From: DAIMFL01 sp964372215
GTDB taxonomy: Bacteria; Pseudomonadota; Alphaproteobacteria; Dongiales; Dongiaceae
DNA: 64,000 bases
NCBI GenBank assembly: GCA_964372215.1
Contig: CAYJQC010000004.1
Coordinates: 124,001 to 188,000, forward strand
Direction of reading: 5' to 3'
The notes under the pieces were generated by a model. It had not been told where the DNA came from. It did no database searches and was given only the letters and a program-made list of their open reading frames with translations. The position numbers and the translations under genes are program-made. This document shows positions 45,214 to 53,664 of this stretch, piece by piece. The number at the start of each line of letters is the position of its first letter. Positions within the stretch are counted from its first letter, which is position 1.

Positions 45214-46886
45214 CCGGACAGGCGTCAGCCGCCGCGACCGACCCGGTGACCTTCGCCGTGGTCAAGAACGCGCTCGATTCGATCGTCGACGAGATGGCCT
45301 ACACGGTGATGCGTACCGCGCGTTCGCCGATCGTGCGCGACGTGCTGGATTATTCGACCACCCTGTGCGACCCGGCGGGCCGCATCGTTGCCCAGGCCAA
45401 GACCGTGGCACTGCATCTTGGCGCCGTACCCGATGCGATGGTCGAGGTCCTGGCCCGCTATGGCGGCCGCCTGGTGCCGGGCGACGTCGTCATCCTGAAC
45501 GATCCCTATGCCGGCGGCATGCACCTGCCCGACATCTTCATGTTCAAGCCGATTTTCCGCGAGGAACGACTGCAGGGCTTCGCCGTGGTGATCGCCCACC
45601 AATGCGACATGGGCGGCCGCGTGCCCGGCTCGAACGCCAGCGATTCGACGGAGATCTACCAGGAAGGCCTGCGCATCCCGCCGTCGAAGCTGTACGAGGC
45701 GGGCCAACCGAACGAGACGCTGTTCCGGATTATCGAAGCCAATGTCCGCCTGCCGGCGCTTGTACATGGCGACCTGCAGGCGCAGCTCGCCGCCTGCAAT
45801 GTCGGCGAGCGCGAGTTCCTACGGCTCATCGACCGCTACGGCGAGGCCGAGTCCCATGCCTATGTGCGGGAACTGATCGACTATGCCGAGCGGCTGACCC
45901 GCCAGGTGATCGCCGGCTGGCCGAAGGGCAGCTGGCGCTTCCTCGACCATATCGACGATGACGGCTTCAGCGACGCAGCCATCCCGATCCAGGTCGAGAT
46001 TACGGTCGGTGCGGATGGCCTGGTCGTCGACTTCGCCGGCAGCTCGCCGCAGGTGACGGGCGCGATCAACAGCACGCTCTCCTTCGTGAAGTCCGCCGCC
46101 TATTTGAGCGTCCGCTGCTGCCTCGGCCACGACGTGCCGAACAACGAGGGGGTGTTCCGCTGCATGGAGATCAGGGCGCCCAAGGGCAGCATCCTGAACC
46201 CGCTGCCGCCGGCGCCGGTGGCGGCGCGCGCCCTCACCGGCTACCGCGTCGTCGACGCGATGTTCGGCTGCCTCGCCCAGATCGTGCCAGACTTGGTGCC
46301 GGCGGCGGGGGAAGGCGGCAACACGGTGGTCAGCATCGGCGGCTACAACGCCGACCGTTCGCCCTTCGTGGTCGTCGACATGATCAACGGCGCCTGGGGC
46401 GGCCGGCCGACCAAGGACGGCATCGAAGGGGTGACCAACCCGTCGCAGAACATGTCGAACACCCCGGTCGAGGTGCTGGAGACCCGTGCCCCGGTGATGA
46501 TCGAGGAGTATGGATTCGAGCCCGATACCGGCGGCGCCGGTCGGTTTCGCGGCGGGCTCGGCTTGGTGCGGCGCTACCGGCTGCTCGCGGACGAGGCCGT
46601 GCTGCAGCTCCGCTCCGACCGCCGCCGCTTCCCGCCTTTTGGCCTGTCCGGCGGCGGCCCGGCGGCGCCGACCAGCAACATGTTCAACCCGGACGGTGAG
46701 AACCGCCCGCTGCCGGCCAAGGTCACCATGCAGATCAAGCGCGGCGACTCGATCCGGCATGTGCAGAGCGGCGGCGGCGGCCATGGCGACCCGGCCGCGC
46801 GGTCGATCGCGGCGGTGCAGGACGACCTCGCCGATGGCAAGATCACCGAGGGTTTTGCCCGCCGTCACTATCCGCAGGCATTCTAG
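45210..46886 (+). CDS. hyuB: Hydantoinase/oxoprolinase family protein, B subunit (HyuB)
   Basis: A 558-residue partner of HyuA. Features are VKNALDSIVDEMAYTVMRTARSP at the N terminus, GDVVILNDPYAGGMHLPDI, AHQCDMGGRVPGSNAS, YQEGLRIPPSKLY, then SGGGGHGDP near the end. It is a normal-length family member, unlike the 602-residue orphan at 5046. ATG 45210 overlaps the hyuA stop, which strongly supports co-translation. Confidence 0.94.
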   Translation: MTGQASAAATDPVTFAVVKNALDSIVDEMAYTVMRTARSPIVRDVLDYSTTLCDPAGRIVAQAKTVALHLGAVPDAMVEVLARYGGRLVPGDVVILNDPYAGGMHLPDIFMFKPIFREERLQGFAVVIAHQCDMGGRVPGSNASDSTEIYQEGLRIPPSKLYEAGQPNETLFRIIEANVRLPALVHGDLQAQLAACNVGEREFLRLIDRYGEAESHAYVRELIDYAERLTRQVIAGWPKGSWRFLDHIDDDGFSDAAIPIQVEITVGADGLVVDFAGSSPQVTGAINSTLSFVKSAAYLSVRCCLGHDVPNNEGVFRCMEIRAPKGSILNPLPPAPVAARALTGYRVVDAMFGCLAQIVPDLVPAAGEGGNTVVSIGGYNADRSPFVVVDMINGAWGGRPTKDGIEGVTNPSQNMSNTPVEVLETRAPVMIEEYGFEPDTGGAGRFRGGLGLVRRYRLLADEAVLQLRSDRRRFPPFGLSGGGPAAPTSNMFNPDGENRPLPAKVTMQIKRGDSIRHVQSGGGGHGDPAARSIAAVQDDLADGKITEGFARRHYPQAF

Positions 46887-46898
46887 AGGAGAGACACC

Positions 46899-47093
46899 GT
46901 GCCCTTCGTGAACATCCGCCTGCTCGCCGGTCGCTCGCCCGAGGTGAAGCGCGAGATGGCGACGCGCATCGTCGCCGCCGTCGCCGAGACCGCGAAGATC
47001 GACCCCGCCGCCGTCTGGGTGGTGTTCGAGGACGTGAAGAAGGAGGACTGGCTGGACGGGGTTAGCCTCGGGCTGTCGAAGCCCAAGGGCTGA
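46899..47093 (+). CDS. 4-oxalocrotonate tautomerase family enzyme
   Basis: A 64-residue tautomerase. After removal of the initiator Met the new N-terminal Pro (MPFVNIRLLAGRS) is the catalytic base; the rest (REMATRIVAAVAETAKI and VWVVFEDVKKEDWLDG) matches the 4-OT fold. These interconvert enol and keto acids. GTG 46899 follows AGAGGAGAG. It lies 12 bases after hyuB in the same operon and suggests that ring opening gives an unsaturated or enol product. Confidence 0.9.
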   Translation: MPFVNIRLLAGRSPEVKREMATRIVAAVAETAKIDPAAVWVVFEDVKKEDWLDGVSLGLSKPKG

Positions 47094-47106
47094 CGCCGGC
47101 GCCGGC

Positions 47107-48027
47107 TCACGCGGTCCGCCTGGCCTTACCCGCCGGGCGCGTCGCGAGCGCCGCCACCGTTGCGTCCAGCACCGCCATCACGCTGTCGCGTTCGGCGCCG
47201 GCGATCGGCAGGCGCGGCGAGCGGATCCATTCCGGCGCGCCATAGGTGACATGCTCCGCCAGCTTGATGTACTGGACCAGCTTGACGTGGGTGTCGAGAT
47301 GGAAGGCCGGGGTCATCAGGCGATAGAGCGTCCGCGCCGCGTCGAAATCGCCGTCACGGGCGAGGTCGAAGATCTCGACGCATTCCGCCGGCCAGGCGTT
47401 GGTCATGCCGGACACCCAGCCGGTGACGCCGAGCGCCAGGCTCTCCAGGATCAGGTCGTCGACGCCGCAGAATACGGCGAAGCGATCGCCGAGCCCGTTA
47501 TAGATGTCGGTAACCCGGCGGATGTCGCCGGATTCCTCCTTGATGCAGACGATGCCGGGCGTGTCGGCGAGTTCCCGCAGGATGGCGGGCGTCACGTCCA
47601 CCCCATAGGCGATCGGGTTGTTGTAGATCATGATCGGCAAACCGCAGGACGCGGCCAGGGTCTTGTACCAAGTGGCGGTCTCGCGCGGGTCGGTCTTGTA
47701 GGCGATGGACGGGAACGCCATCAGCCCCTCGGCGCCGAGTTTCTCGTAGCGCCGCGCCGACGCCATGGCCGCCTCGGTGGAAATCTCGGCCAGGCCGCTC
47801 AGTAACGGCACGCGCCCGGCGACCGCCTCCTTCGCCGCCAGGATGACCTTGTCCCGTTCCTCGGCCGTGAGCGACGCATTCTCGCCCAGCATGGGCAGGA
47901 TGATGATTCCAGACACGCCGTTGACGATCAGCCGGTCGATGCTCCGTGCCGTGGCATCGAGATCGACCGTTTCGTTCTTGGCGAGCTTGGTGGTGACTGC
48001 CGGAAAAACGCCGCGCCAGTTCGTCAT
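47107..48027 (-). CDS. Dihydrodipicolinate synthase/N-acetylneuraminate lyase family protein, copy 1
   Basis: A 306-residue (beta/alpha)8 lyase. Lys163 in GIVCIKEESGD is the Schiff-base residue and Tyr135 in PIMIYNNP is the general acid/base. The usual GTTGE motif is replaced by MLGENAS (48-52), which argues against a true DapA and for a catabolic lyase. ATG 48027 is preferred (AGGA at 8-base spacing); ATG 48036 is an alternative. Convergent with the 4-OT gene, 13 bases away, and downstream of the second family member. Confidence 0.87.
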   Translation of the reverse strand: MTNWRGVFPAVTTKLAKNETVDLDATARSIDRLIVNGVSGIIILPMLGENASLTAEERDKVILAAKEAVAGRVPLLSGLAEISTEAAMASARRYEKLGAEGLMAFPSIAYKTDPRETATWYKTLAASCGLPIMIYNNPIAYGVDVTPAILRELADTPGIVCIKEESGDIRRVTDIYNGLGDRFAVFCGVDDLILESLALGVTGWVSGMTNAWPAECVEIFDLARDGDFDAARTLYRLMTPAFHLDTHVKLVQYIKLAEHVTYGAPEWIRSPRLPIAGAERDSVMAVLDATVAALATRPAGKARRTA

Positions 48028-48066
48028 GGAGAACATCCTGTGGTTCGGGTCGAAGGTCGGGAGGGG

Positions 48067-49074
48067 TCAGGCGCGGCGGATCGCCACGACATTGCTGTCC
48101 GTTGCATTGCCATGGCCGTACATGCTGCGCCATTCCGCCGGAAGCGAGGCTTCCCAGCGGCGGAAATCCTGCAGCATCCATTGTCGCTCGCGCAGCGGCA
48201 GCCCGGCCATCGGGGGAAGCACCCGCGCCCACGCGTCGTTCCCGGTGGCATCGGCGACCACCGCCTTGACCGAGGCGACGAAGGGCGCGCGCGACAGGAT
48301 GGAGTCCCCGGAGGTGATGAACGGCACCAGCTTCTGGCGGTCGAAGGACGTGGGCTGGTCGAACAGCCCGCGCATCAGCCGTGGCATGACATTGCCGAGG
48401 CCGCAGATGGTGCCGCGCGCACCGATCGCCAGGGCCTGCGGCAGATGGATCTCTGTGCCGGTGAAGATCGACAGATGGGAAAAGCGGCGCAATAGCGTTT
48501 CGGTGAAGCCGAGATCGCCGCCGCTGTCCTTCACCCCGGCGATCGTCCCGGGATAGCGCTCGTCGAGCCGGCGGATCACCTGCGGGGTGACGGCCACGCC
48601 GGAGATATCGGGAAAGTGGTAGAGGTAGAGCCGCAGCTCGGGCCGCGCGATCCGTTCGATGACCGCTTCGTAGAAGCGGAAGGCGCCGTCCTCGGTGATG
48701 CCGCTGCGATAGACGCAGGGCGGCATCAACAGCAACCCGTCCACCCGCCGGTCGATCGCGTGCCGGGCAAGCCGCGCGATATCGGGGATCGATAGCGCGC
48801 CGATCGACACGACGATGCGTTCCGGAGCGATGCCGCCGGCGATCACGGCCTCCAGCGCCGCCATCCGGTCATCGACCGCAAACTCGGCGCCTTCTCCGGT
48901 GGTGCCGAACAGGGTGACCCCATGGCAGCCGTCGGCGATCAGTTGCCGGCAGCGTGCGATCAGCAGCCCGGCATCGGGACTGAAATCCGGCGTCACCGGA
49001 GTGGTCACGGCCACCAGCAAGCATTCCGTCGCGGGAAGGGCGGTCAATCCTGGCTCCGTCTGCGCAAGTCCCAA
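48067..49074 (-). CDS. Dihydrodipicolinate synthase/N-acetylneuraminate lyase family protein, copy 2
   Basis: A 335-residue lyase. It keeps GTTGE (57-61), Tyr152 in LYLYHFPDISGV and Lys182 in GVKDSGGD, so the full Schiff-base machinery is present. The FPDISG in place of the usual NxPxxT/G and the long C-terminal tail set it apart from DapA. It is the first gene of a leftward pair and lies divergent to the TRAP importer; the shared region holds operator copy B. Two different members in one unit imply two distinct retro-aldol or dehydration steps. Confidence 0.87.
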   Translation of the reverse strand: MGLAQTEPGLTALPATECLLVAVTTPVTPDFSPDAGLLIARCRQLIADGCHGVTLFGTTGEGAEFAVDDRMAALEAVIAGGIAPERIVVSIGALSIPDIARLARHAIDRRVDGLLLMPPCVYRSGITEDGAFRFYEAVIERIARPELRLYLYHFPDISGVAVTPQVIRRLDERYPGTIAGVKDSGGDLGFTETLLRRFSHLSIFTGTEIHLPQALAIGARGTICGLGNVMPRLMRGLFDQPTSFDRQKLVPFITSGDSILSRAPFVASVKAVVADATGNDAWARVLPPMAGLPLRERQWMLQDFRRWEASLPAEWRSMYGHGNATDSNVVAIRRA

Positions 49075-49121
49075 GGCCCCGGGCGGAGAGGCGTTGGCGC
49101 AAGAATGACGATTGATTGCAC

Positions 49122-49132
49122 ATTGTCAACAT
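49122..49132. promoter_or_regulatory. TTGT-YR-ACAA operator, copy B, between lyase pair and TRAP operon
   Basis: The + strand reads ATTGTCAACAT. The complement contains TTGACA, a perfect -35 hexamer for the leftward lyase pair. The motif is one base from the full TTGT-CA-ACAA form and shares TGTTGACAAT with copy A. Confidence 0.5.
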
Positions 49133-49265
49133 TCTACTTGACGCCCTCTCGAGGGGGTGGAAGCATCGATCCTGGAAGCAAACAGCGTCAGCGCGGGCGA
49201 CGAGCAAAGATCGTCCCGCCAACTGCATGACGCGATGGATTCACGCGACACAGGGGGTACGCACC

Positions 49266-50291
49266 ATGAAGCCCGCATCTCTAATTTCCCGCCCGATCGG
49301 GCGGCGCGCGCTGCTCGCTGGCGGCGCAGCCGCCCTCGCGGTTCCCTTCATCGGCCGCGGCGCCGCGGCGGCGGGCAAGCCGCTGCGCATGTCGACGCCG
49401 GGATCCGACGCCGAATGGCAGTCGAAGGGGTTGGAGGTGTTCAAGGCCGAGCTCGACAAGGCGATGCCCGGCGCCTTCGACGTGCAGGTCCATTACAACG
49501 GGACGCTGTTCGCCCAGGGCACCGAGATCGAGGCGATGCAGCGCGGCAACCTCGAGGTCGGGATGATCTCACCGCAGGACATTGCCGCGCTCATTCCCGA
49601 GTACTCGGTCTTCACGACCGGCTATCTGTACCGCGATGCCGCGCATCTGGATGCGGTCTTCGACGGCGACATCGGCGCCGAGTACAAGGCGCGCGTCGCC
49701 GACGAGCTCGGACTGCACCTGGTTCGAAGCCAGTATCTCGGCACCCGCCACGTCATCCTGCGCGAGGCGCGCGAAGTGAAGATGCCGGCCGATCTCGCGG
49801 GGCTGAAGCTGCGCATGCCCGGTTCCGAAGCTTGGCAGTTCCTCGGGAACGCGCTCGGCGCCAACGCGACGCCGCTTGCCTTCGAGGAAGTCTATCTGGC
49901 CATGCAGACCGGGACGATCGACGGGCTCGAGAATCCGCTGCCCGACGCGAAGTCGAGCAAGTTCTACGAGGTCTCGAAGCAGATCGTGCTGACCAGCCAC
50001 CTGGTGGCGAACACCTTCTTCGCCTTCCCCGTCGCGTACTGGGAAGCGCTGTCGGCCGACGAGCGGGCGGCGATCGAGGCGGCGGAAGAGGCGGCGAAGA
50101 AGTTCAACGACGACGGCGTCACCTCGACCGAGGCGGACGCCGCCGGGTTCTTCGAAAGCCAGGGCGTCGCGGTCACCACGCCCGACGTGGCGGCGTTTCG
50201 CACCCAGGTGCTCGACAAGTTCACCAACTCCGACTTTGCCAAGAACTGGCCGGCGGGGATGCTGGAGCGCATCGGCAAAGCCGGCGCCTGA
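49266..50291 (+). CDS. TRAP transporter solute receptor, DctP family
   Basis: A 341-residue periplasmic receptor. The leader has a twin-arginine motif (GRRALLAGGAAALAVPFIG). Typical DctP features: EVGMISPQDIAALIPEYSVF, the Arg in LAGLKLRMPGSEAWQFLGNALGANATPLAFEEVYLAMQTGTIDGLENP (split here into LRMPGSEA and GTIDGLENP) that binds the ligand's carboxylate, and the YLGTRHVILRE stretch. ATG 49266 begins the leader; the frame extending to 49116 passes through the promoter. The ligand is expected to be an organic or sugar acid. Confidence 0.92.
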   Translation: MKPASLISRPIGRRALLAGGAAALAVPFIGRGAAAAGKPLRMSTPGSDAEWQSKGLEVFKAELDKAMPGAFDVQVHYNGTLFAQGTEIEAMQRGNLEVGMISPQDIAALIPEYSVFTTGYLYRDAAHLDAVFDGDIGAEYKARVADELGLHLVRSQYLGTRHVILREAREVKMPADLAGLKLRMPGSEAWQFLGNALGANATPLAFEEVYLAMQTGTIDGLENPLPDAKSSKFYEVSKQIVLTSHLVANTFFAFPVAYWEALSADERAAIEAAEEAAKKFNDDGVTSTEADAAGFFESQGVAVTTPDVAAFRTQVLDKFTNSDFAKNWPAGMLERIGKAGA

Positions 50292-50297
50292 CCGCCG

Positions 50298-50816
50298 GTG
50301 CAGGGGGCCGGCGGCACGGAGACGAGCCGCCAAGGGCCTGGCCGATTGGGCAGGCGGCTGACGAGATGGGCGGAGTGGGCCGCGGCGGCGATGTTCGCGG
50401 CTCTGTTCGGCGCCTTCATCATCCAGATCGTCAGCCGTTACGTGCTCAACCTGCCGGTCTCCTGGTCTCTGGAGATCTGCTCCATCGCCTATGTCTGGGT
50501 CGTGTTCTGGACCTGCAACATTCTGGTGAAGGAGCGCGAGCAGATCGTCTTCGATGTGTTCTACGTCAAGCTGCCGCCGGGGATTCGCCGGGTCGTCGCC
50601 ATGTTCAATGCGGCGGCGCTCGGCGGTCTCTTTCTGCTCGCGCTTCCAGGCGTGCTCGACTACATCGCCTTCCTGGGGCGGCGCAAGACGATGATCCTTC
50701 ATGTGCCAATGCATCTCGTCTACGCGGTGTTCGGCATTTTCATGGTGGCGGTGATCGTCGGTGCGGCGTACCGCCTCGTGCGGCTGTCCCGGCGATCCTG
50801 GCGCGAGAGTCTCTGA
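50298..50816 (+). CDS. TRAP transporter small permease, DctQ family
   Basis: A 172-residue membrane subunit with four hydrophobic segments and the family motif YVLNLPVSWSLEICSIAYVWVVFW near residues 48-71 (seen as SRYVLNLPVSWSLEI). GTG 50298 begins 6 bases after the DctP stop. It links the receptor to the DctM channel. Confidence 0.9.
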   Translation: MQGAGGTETSRQGPGRLGRRLTRWAEWAAAAMFAALFGAFIIQIVSRYVLNLPVSWSLEICSIAYVWVVFWTCNILVKEREQIVFDVFYVKLPPGIRRVVAMFNAAALGGLFLLALPGVLDYIAFLGRRKTMILHVPMHLVYAVFGIFMVAVIVGAAYRLVRLSRRSWRESL

Positions 50817-50825
50817 TCGCCGGCC

Positions 50826-52130
50826 ATGACATTTGCCGCCTGGATGATGTTCGCGCTGTTCTTCCTGTGGTGCCTGTTCGGCATGCCCATCGGTCATGCC
50901 ATGCTGGCCGCTGGAATCGCCTATCTGCTGCTTTCCGACCAGGACATCGCGCTGGTCGCGTCGCAGAGCCTGAACGGGCTCTACAGTTCGTTCGTGCTGA
51001 TGGCGGTGCCGCTGTTCATCTTCGCGGCCGAGATCATGAACGCCAGCAAGATCACCGACCGGCTGTTCGAGTTCGCCAATCTGCTGGTCGGACGGCTGCG
51101 CGGCGGGCTCGCCCACGTGAACATCGTCGCTAGCGTGATCTTCTCGGGCATGAGCGGCAGCGCGCTCGCCGACGCCGCCGGTCCCGGCAAGCTCGAGGTC
51201 GACATGATGGTGCGGGCCGGCTACGCGCCGGGCTTCGCCGCCGCGGTCAGCACCACCTCGGCGATCGTCGGGCCGATCATCCCGCCCTCGATCCCGATGG
51301 TGCTCTACGGCGTCATCACCAGCACCTCGATCGGCTACCTCTTCATGGGCGGCGTCGTGCCCGGATTGCTGCTCAGCCTGGCGCAGATGGCGGTGGTCGC
51401 GTTCCTCGCCCGCCGGCGCAATTTCCCGGTCGAGCCGCGGCCCAGCCTGCCGGAGGCGGTGCGCGCCGTGACCGGCGCCGCGCCGGCGCTGATGATGCCG
51501 GTCATCATGCTGGGCGGAATCTACTCCGGCGCGGTGACGCCGACCGAGGCGGCGGCGGTCGCGGCTGGCTTCGCCCTGATCCTCGCCTTCCTCTGGTACC
51601 GCACGCTGAACTTCGCCGCCCTTGTCCAGACCCTGGTCACCTCGGCGAAGTCGACGGCGGTCGTTGCCATCACCATCGCCGGCGCGCTGGTGATGAACTG
51701 GGTGGTGGCCGCCGAACGCATCCCGGACGCGGTGGCCCAATGGATGTTCTCCAACGACATGTCCTCGAACATGTTCCTGTTCGTGGTCACGCTGCTGTTC
51801 CTGGTGCTCGGCATGTTCCTCGACACCATGCTGATGCTGCTGATCGTGGTGCCGATCCTGATGCCGACGGTGGTGCATCTCGGCATCGACCCCGTGCATT
51901 TCGGCGTGGTCTCGGTGGTCAACATGATGATCGGTCTGGTCACGCCGCCGATGGGCCAGCTCGTGTTCCTGATCTCCGGCGTGTCCGGCATTCCCGTCAA
52001 TTCCATCCTCAGGGAAGTCTGGATCTTCCTCGCCGTGCTGATCGCCATGCTGTTCGTGCTGGTCTATGTACCGGAGATCACGTTGTGGCTGCCGATGCAG
52101 ATGGGATACGTGCCGGTCTACGCCCTCTAG
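50826..52130 (+). CDS. TRAP transporter large permease, DctM family
   Basis: A 434-residue membrane protein with many hydrophobic segments. Features: the MSGSALADAAGPGKLEVDMM motif, the IVGPIIPPSIPMVLYG loop, the YSGAVTPTEAAAVAAGFA segment and LVTPPMGQLVFLISGVS. These mark a complete DctM. It lies 9 bases after the DctQ stop. Confidence 0.94.
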   Translation: MTFAAWMMFALFFLWCLFGMPIGHAMLAAGIAYLLLSDQDIALVASQSLNGLYSSFVLMAVPLFIFAAEIMNASKITDRLFEFANLLVGRLRGGLAHVNIVASVIFSGMSGSALADAAGPGKLEVDMMVRAGYAPGFAAAVSTTSAIVGPIIPPSIPMVLYGVITSTSIGYLFMGGVVPGLLLSLAQMAVVAFLARRRNFPVEPRPSLPEAVRAVTGAAPALMMPVIMLGGIYSGAVTPTEAAAVAAGFALILAFLWYRTLNFAALVQTLVTSAKSTAVVAITIAGALVMNWVVAAERIPDAVAQWMFSNDMSSNMFLFVVTLLFLVLGMFLDTMLMLLIVVPILMPTVVHLGIDPVHFGVVSVVNMMIGLVTPPMGQLVFLISGVSGIPVNSILREVWIFLAVLIAMLFVLVYVPEITLWLPMQMGYVPVYAL

Positions 52131-52167
52131 TCGAACGACCCGCAACGACATTCAAGAAGGACGCGCC

Positions 52168-53637
52168 ATGGCTGCCATGAAGGAGCTGGTGAATGGAGTG
52201 AACCGATATCGGCACTTCATCAACGGCCAGTGGGTCGACTCGACGGTCAAGGAATGGATCGCGGTCGAGAACCCGGCGACCGGCGCGACCATCGCCACGG
52301 TCCCGAAGGGCAGCGCCGATGACGCCGACCGTGCGCTGGTGGCCGCCCACGCGGCGCAGCCGGCCTGGGAGGCCTTGCCGCCGGTGGCGCGCGGCCAGCT
52401 CTTGAAGGACTTGGCGCGGCTCATCCTGGAGAACCGCGAGCGCCTGGCGCGCACCGTGATCGCCGAGCAGGGCAAGCCGCTCGCCGAGGCGCGCGGCGAG
52501 ATCGAGGGCGCGGCGCTCTATCTCACCCACGCCGCCGAGGAGGCGCGCCGGATCACCGGCGACATCCTGCCGTCGGACAATGCGGACGAGCAGATCTGGA
52601 TCCAGCGCGTGGCCCACGGCGTCGTCGTAGGGCTAACGGCGTGGAACTACCCGGCCGCGCTGATGACCCGCAAGATGGGACCGGCGCTGCTGGCCGGCAA
52701 CACCATCGTCATCAAGTCGCACGAGGGCACGCCGACTTCGGCGCTCGAGATCGCCCAGCTCTCGGCCCAGCTCGATTTCCCGCCCGGCGTCGTCAACGTG
52801 GTGAGCGGCACCGGCGAGGGACTGGGGGCGGCGCTGGTCAGGCACCCGATCCCGCGGCTGATCACGCTGACGGGGAGCGTGCGTGCCGGCAAGGACATCT
52901 TCCGCAACGCCGCCGACGACCTGAAGCTGCTGCGGCTGGAACTCGGCGGCAAGGCGCCCTTCATCGTGGCGGAGGATGCCGATATCGGCGCCGCCGTGCG
53001 CGCCGCCGTGCTGTCGCGCTTCGAGAATTGCGGCCAGATCTGCATCTGCAACGAGCGCATGTACGTGCATGAACGGATCGCCGACGAGTTCCTCGACAAG
53101 TTCACCCGGGCGGTGAAGGTGCTCAAGGTCGGCGATCCCACGACCCTCGTCGATGTCGGGCCGAAATTCAGCGGGCCGGAGCTGGACAAGGTCGAGCGCA
53201 TGGTGAACAGCGCCGTCGCCTCGGGCGTCGAGGTGCTGACCGGCGGACGCCGGCTGACCGACGGCGAGTTCGCGCGCGGCCACTGGTACGAGCCGACCGT
53301 GCTGCGGGCGCGCGACAACCAGCTCGAGATCATGCAGGACGAGCTGTTCGGACCGGTCGTGCCGGTCATGACGGTGACCGATTTCGACGAGGGGCTGCGC
53401 CTCGCCAACGAATCCCGCTACGGTCTGTCCGCCTATGTCTTCACCAAGGACATGCGGCGCATGATGCGGATCGTGCGCGAACTCAGGTTCGGCGAGATCT
53501 ACGTGAACCGCCCCGGCGGCGACGCGGTCCACGCCCATCACGCCGGCCTGCGCGACAGCGGCATTGGCGGCGAGGACGGCAAGTACGGGTTGGATGCCTA
53601 TTTCCAGAAGAAGACGGTCTACGTCAACTTCGCCTGA
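52168..53637 (+). CDS. Aldehyde dehydrogenase, AldA-like (lactaldehyde/glycolaldehyde type)
   Basis: A 489-residue NAD(P)-dependent enzyme. Asn160 is in LTAWNYP, Glu258 in LELGGK and the nucleophile Cys288 in FENCGQICICNERMYV. That last stretch with two Cys and NERMYVHE closely resembles E. coli AldA, which oxidises lactaldehyde and glycolaldehyde. ATG 52168 follows AAGAAGGA; the longer frame to 52066 overlaps the DctM 3' end. Downstream of the TRAP importer and near two DHDPS-type lyases, it would oxidise the aldehyde they release. Confidence 0.9.
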   Translation: MAAMKELVNGVNRYRHFINGQWVDSTVKEWIAVENPATGATIATVPKGSADDADRALVAAHAAQPAWEALPPVARGQLLKDLARLILENRERLARTVIAEQGKPLAEARGEIEGAALYLTHAAEEARRITGDILPSDNADEQIWIQRVAHGVVVGLTAWNYPAALMTRKMGPALLAGNTIVIKSHEGTPTSALEIAQLSAQLDFPPGVVNVVSGTGEGLGAALVRHPIPRLITLTGSVRAGKDIFRNAADDLKLLRLELGGKAPFIVAEDADIGAAVRAAVLSRFENCGQICICNERMYVHERIADEFLDKFTRAVKVLKVGDPTTLVDVGPKFSGPELDKVERMVNSAVASGVEVLTGGRRLTDGEFARGHWYEPTVLRARDNQLEIMQDELFGPVVPVMTVTDFDEGLRLANESRYGLSAYVFTKDMRRMMRIVRELRFGEIYVNRPGGDAVHAHHAGLRDSGIGGEDGKYGLDAYFQKKTVYVNFA

Positions 53638-53664
53638 TCGCCCGGCGCCCGGGAGGGGCGGGCC

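Noticed and set aside
47094..47106. GCCGGC-GCCGGC palindrome exactly between the 4-OT and lyase stops
   Set aside because: Considered as a bidirectional terminator, but it has no loop or U-tract, and such GC palindromes are frequent in this DNA.
49569..52151. An 860-codon leftward ORF opposite the TRAP genes
   Set aside because: His/Asp/Glu-rich low-complexity text with no domain, exactly antisense to intact DctP, DctQ and DctM.
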